A stretch of DNA of 64,000 bases from contig DHQB01000009.1 of NCBI GenBank assembly GCA_002410065.1, positions 212,070 to 276,069 on the forward strand, given 5' to 3'. Below, piece by piece: positions 61,823-64,000 of this stretch. Both the position numbers and the translations under genes were made by a program. Each line of letters begins with the position of its first letter. The stretch's first letter is position 1. The notes beneath the pieces are model-generated. The model was not told the origin of the DNA, made no database searches, and saw only the letters and a program-made list of their open reading frames with translations. This stretch comes from Bacteroidales bacterium UBA5349. GTDB lineage: Bacteria > Bacteroidota > Bacteroidia > Bacteroidales > Tenuifilaceae.

Positions 61823-62263
61823 TTGAAGCTGATTGAGGGTAAATATTATCAATTTAAAGTGCTCAAAACAGTCAATTTACCTGATGAGGGTGATTTTTAT
61901 ATGCTCAGACATCAATCTGGTAGAAGATTGTTATTGCCAGTAGAACCCTACAAGAACTATTGTATTGATGAGGACGATACTATTGAATGTAAAGTAGATA
62001 AGATTAACTGTACAGGGAAAGTATTTCTTGAACCGAAACATCCAGTGTACCTCGAGGGTAAAATTTACGACTTTATTGTAAAGAGCACTAGTATAAATGA
62101 TGATGAGCTAAGTCAAACTATAAGTGTTCATGATGTTTTCTTTAATGAGATAAACATCGATTGGCCTAAAAACACTCAAAAACCTAAAGTAGCAGAAAGC
62201 ATTAAATTGTGCGTTGAACAGGTTAAGAAGGGCATTCCAATACTTAGTATTCCGGTTAGGTAG
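61823..62263 (+). CDS. Protein of unknown function downstream of selD
   Basis: About 146 aa with a TTG start (LKLIEGKYYQFKVLKTVNLPDEGDFYMLRHQSGRRLLLPVEPYKNYCI). It looks like two or more OB-like or S1-like beta barrels (ECKVDKINCTGKVFLEPKHP; YDFIVKS). It lies 12 bp after selD in the same direction, so it is likely co-transcribed. The family is not recognised; an RNA-binding role would be a guess. Confidence 0.65.
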   Translation: MKLIEGKYYQFKVLKTVNLPDEGDFYMLRHQSGRRLLLPVEPYKNYCIDEDDTIECKVDKINCTGKVFLEPKHPVYLEGKIYDFIVKSTSINDDELSQTISVHDVFFNEINIDWPKNTQKPKVAESIKLCVEQVKKGIPILSIPVR

Positions 62264-62305
62264 GAACAATTGTAGAATAACAACTCTATTAATATCTAAA
62301 GCAAA

Positions 62306-62338
62306 ACCCAGCAAAAGTGCTGGGTAATTGTTTTTTTA
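62306..62338 (+). terminator. Terminator of the pyrD-selD transcript
   Basis: ACCCAGCA, loop AAAG, TGCTGGGT (8-bp stem), then AATTG and seven T. Confidence 0.75.
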
Positions 62339-62377
62339 AGGTAATCCAAACTCGATCTTGTTGAAGACCTCTAAAAT

Positions 62378-62713
62378 CTAGTCATCATCAAAACTGTCAT
62401 CTTCAAAACTGCTATCCTGTTCATCCTCAATATCGTCTGGGAAAGAATCGGAATCAGTTCCTATGTTATCTGAATCGCTAAAAAAGCCTTTATCATCATC
62501 ATCATCTTTAGGCTTGGTATCAATTTTAACGTTTACCTTAACTAAATAACTCGCTTCCTCTGTATCCAGGGTAAAAGCATGGAAAAACTCGTTGTTTGGC
62601 TTGGTTACCTTAACTACGTGATCAGAATATCCATTAGGAAATTTCTTTTTAATCAACAGAAGTAACTCTGGTGATAAGTTCTTGTAGTTGATTACCAACT
62701 TCTTCTTGTTCAT
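62378..62713 (-). CDS. Small protein with strongly acidic tail
   Basis: 111 aa. The first ~70 residues form a folded-looking alpha/beta part (MNKKKLVINYKNLSPELLLLIKKKFPNGYSDHVVKVTKPNNEFFHAF). The last ~40 residues are almost all Asp, Glu and Ser (DDDDDKGFF...SFEDDSFDDD). No signal peptide. Similar acidic-tailed small proteins are common in Bacteroidota, but I do not know a function. It stands alone, convergent with the selenium cluster. Confidence 0.7.
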   Translation of the reverse strand: MNKKKLVINYKNLSPELLLLIKKKFPNGYSDHVVKVTKPNNEFFHAFTLDTEEASYLVKVNVKIDTKPKDDDDDKGFFSDSDNIGTDSDSFPDDIEDEQDSSFEDDSFDDD

Positions 62714-62906
62714 AAAATAGAATTGTTTATACTTTGCAATAATACATAATTATCTATAACAAAAATAAGTATTAGTAATTATAGTGCCTATTTTTTCTAT
62801 CTTTTATTCTAGTAAATATTAACTGTTTTTGATGCTGTAAAAAGAATTAAATTTCCAGATAAATAAAGTCATATAATGCATATTATGTTAAATATAAAAC
62901 ATAAAG

Positions 62907-62934
62907 AATAAGGAGCGTTAAATTGCTCCTTATT
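62907..62934. terminator. Hairpin after the TPR gene
   Basis: AATAAGGAGC, loop of 8, GCTCCTTATT: a perfect 10-bp stem located just beyond the TPR gene stop codon. The minus-strand U tract is poor, so termination strength is uncertain. Confidence 0.5.
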
Positions 62935-62942
62935 TTAAATAA

Positions 62943-64000
62943 CTATTGCTTAAGTTCTTTCCATTTCAAATCAATCTCCTCATACTTTTTCATGGTCTCT
63001 TCACTTTCAGTTCTATATCTAAAGTATAAATTTCTGAGAGATTCAAGGGTTTGCATATTTGTAGGCTCGATTTCAAGCGCTCTCTCCATGTAAGGAATAC
63101 TATGCTTAAATTCAACATTAGATTTTCCAATAAGAACATCGTATTTCTCCACCTCCCTCGCAGGCACTTTATTAGCTTCCTCTAAAAATTCTACACCCTT
63201 GTTGAAATATAGAGCTGCAAGATTATAAAAAGCGTCGAAAAAATCGGGTTTTAATTCAATGGCTTTGTTGTAAGCGGCTATTGCATTCTCAAAATTGCCA
63301 AGTTTATCGTATAAAGTACCCTTTGCAAAATGAAGCGAATAGTTATCATCTGTTTTAATGGCTTCATTAATGTACTCAAGAACCACTTCTGGGTTCTCTC
63401 CTTTTTCAAGATAATAATTAATTAAACCGTAGAGTATGTTCTGGTTTTTAGGGAACTGAACAAATCCTTTTTCTAGGAATGATAAACCATCCTCTGCTTT
63501 ATCCATTGCTTTATATGCATCGTATGCATTGTAATACACATTACCATCCAAATATGAATTATAGTCAATGGCTTTTTTGTAAAGAGTTATAGCCTGCTCA
63601 TAATCCTTATTTAATTGTGCAGAAAGGCCTGCATAGTATATCATAACAGTATCAACATAACTAACCAAAGGCATTTCACCAATCTCGATGGCCTTAACAA
63701 AATACTCGTGAGATTTTGCGTAATCTTTTTTAGCATAAACATTGGAGCCTTCAGTTATGAAATGGTATTTAAGTTTTTCTAAAAGTGTTTTAAGATCCTT
63801 TTTCGACTTATTCTTGCTGTCCAGCTCAACAACTTTCTTGAAGTTTTGATAAGCTTCATTCAATGTTTCCTCATATAACGGTTTAGTAAAAGTCCAATAA
63901 ACTAGCATATTATCTATAAAAAAGAAATCAGTTCTCTCCATTACGAACCTATCAACACTTACTCCTTCTATTTCTTCTTCATCTTTTGCTTTAGGTGCAC
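62943..64000 (-). CDS. TPR-repeat protein (partial at right edge)
   Basis: The frame continues without a stop to the last base; the ATG at 63941 is internal. At least 350 residues are present, with five or more TPR units (for example YYAGLSAQLNKDYEQAITLYKKAIDYNS, LHFAKGTLYDKLGNFENAIAAYNKAIELKPD, FFDAFYNLAALYFNKGVEFLEEA). The C-terminus ends MKKYEEIDLKWKELKQ. It is probably an envelope or periplasmic scaffold, but the N-terminus with any signal is outside the window. Confidence 0.8.
   Translation of the reverse strand, partial: APKAKDEEEIEGVSVDRFVMERTDFFFIDNMLVYWTFTKPLYEETLNEAYQNFKKVVELDSKNKSKKDLKTLLEKLKYHFITEGSNVYAKKDYAKSHEYFVKAIEIGEMPLVSYVDTVMIYYAGLSAQLNKDYEQAITLYKKAIDYNSYLDGNVYYNAYDAYKAMDKAEDGLSFLEKGFVQFPKNQNILYGLINYYLEKGENPEVVLEYINEAIKTDDNYSLHFAKGTLYDKLGNFENAIAAYNKAIELKPDFFDAFYNLAALYFNKGVEFLEEANKVPAREVEKYDVLIGKSNVEFKHSIPYMERALEIEPTNMQTLESLRNLYFRYRTESEETMKKYEEIDLKWKELKQ

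Noticed and set aside
1..64000. tRNA genes, insertion sequences, toxin-antitoxin pairs, defence systems
   Set aside because: Looked for characteristic sequences and domain combinations by eye on both strands; none found.

Overview
The window looks like chromosomal DNA of a Bacteroidales-type member of the Bacteroidota. The evidence is: promoter -7 boxes of the TAnnTTTG type before many genes; starts without Shine-Dalgarno sequences; a TonB-dependent receptor; DUF2027-Smr and DUF3343 proteins; S74-chaperoned repeat proteins; and a V/A-type ATPase operon of the compact Bacteroidetes kind. No phage, IS element, CRISPR array or tRNA gene was seen. The genes at both edges are cut by the window.

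Region 1 (1-13.5 kb). A coiled-coil protein tail and a complete molybdopterin oxidoreductase are followed by three large minus-strand paralogues (about 1014, 1206 and 963 aa). Each has a signal peptide, a nearly identical 375-residue N-terminal module with a collagen-like Gly-X-Y stretch, a long repeat region and a C-terminal S74 (endosialidase-type) chaperone. The N-terminal modules are almost the same, but the repeat regions and chaperones differ: 17-residue repeats in copies 1 and 3, YadA-like 14-residue repeats in copy 2. Downstream of copies 2 and 3 lie broken copies of the 3' end of the oxidoreductase gene plus its terminator, and a stray S74 fragment lies beside one of them. This is a tandem duplication array that dragged along the tail of a housekeeping gene.

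Region 2 (13.7-22.9 kb). After an MFS transporter comes a complete histidine operon: hisL leader, attenuator, hisG, hisIE, a hisD-hisC fusion, hisB (bifunctional), hisH, hisA, hisF. The leader encodes a 19-residue peptide beginning MHHLHH. Segment 2 of the leader can pair either with segment 1 or with the 5' arm of a perfect 16-bp terminator, the classic attenuation logic. Four of the spacers between his genes carry dispersed intergenic repeats of five kinds.

Region 3 (23-36.7 kb) is signalling. It holds a chemoreceptor without an extracellular domain plus a stand-alone receiver, a PAS histidine kinase/NarL regulator pair, prfC, two convergent TPR-SpoIIE phosphatase proteins, and a TonB receptor directly upstream of one of them.

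Region 4 (36.8-51.4 kb) holds ung, pdxB, an unknown gene, a fused ABC-2 transporter, the V/A-ATPase operon (E, DUF2764, A, B, D, I, K) and a Yip1-like membrane protein. The K subunit carries the full Na+-binding residue set of Enterococcus NtpK at identical spacing.

Region 5 (51.4-64 kb) holds ygiQ and queA, DUF2027-Smr, RNase P RNA (rnpB), a 1.1-kb noncoding AT-rich stretch with repeated ACATATGTAAAC palindromes, an XRE regulator, pyrD and a selenium-donor cluster (yedF, cysteine desulfurase, DUF3343, selD). It ends with three further genes: an unknown gene, an acidic-tailed protein and a TPR protein cut by the right edge.
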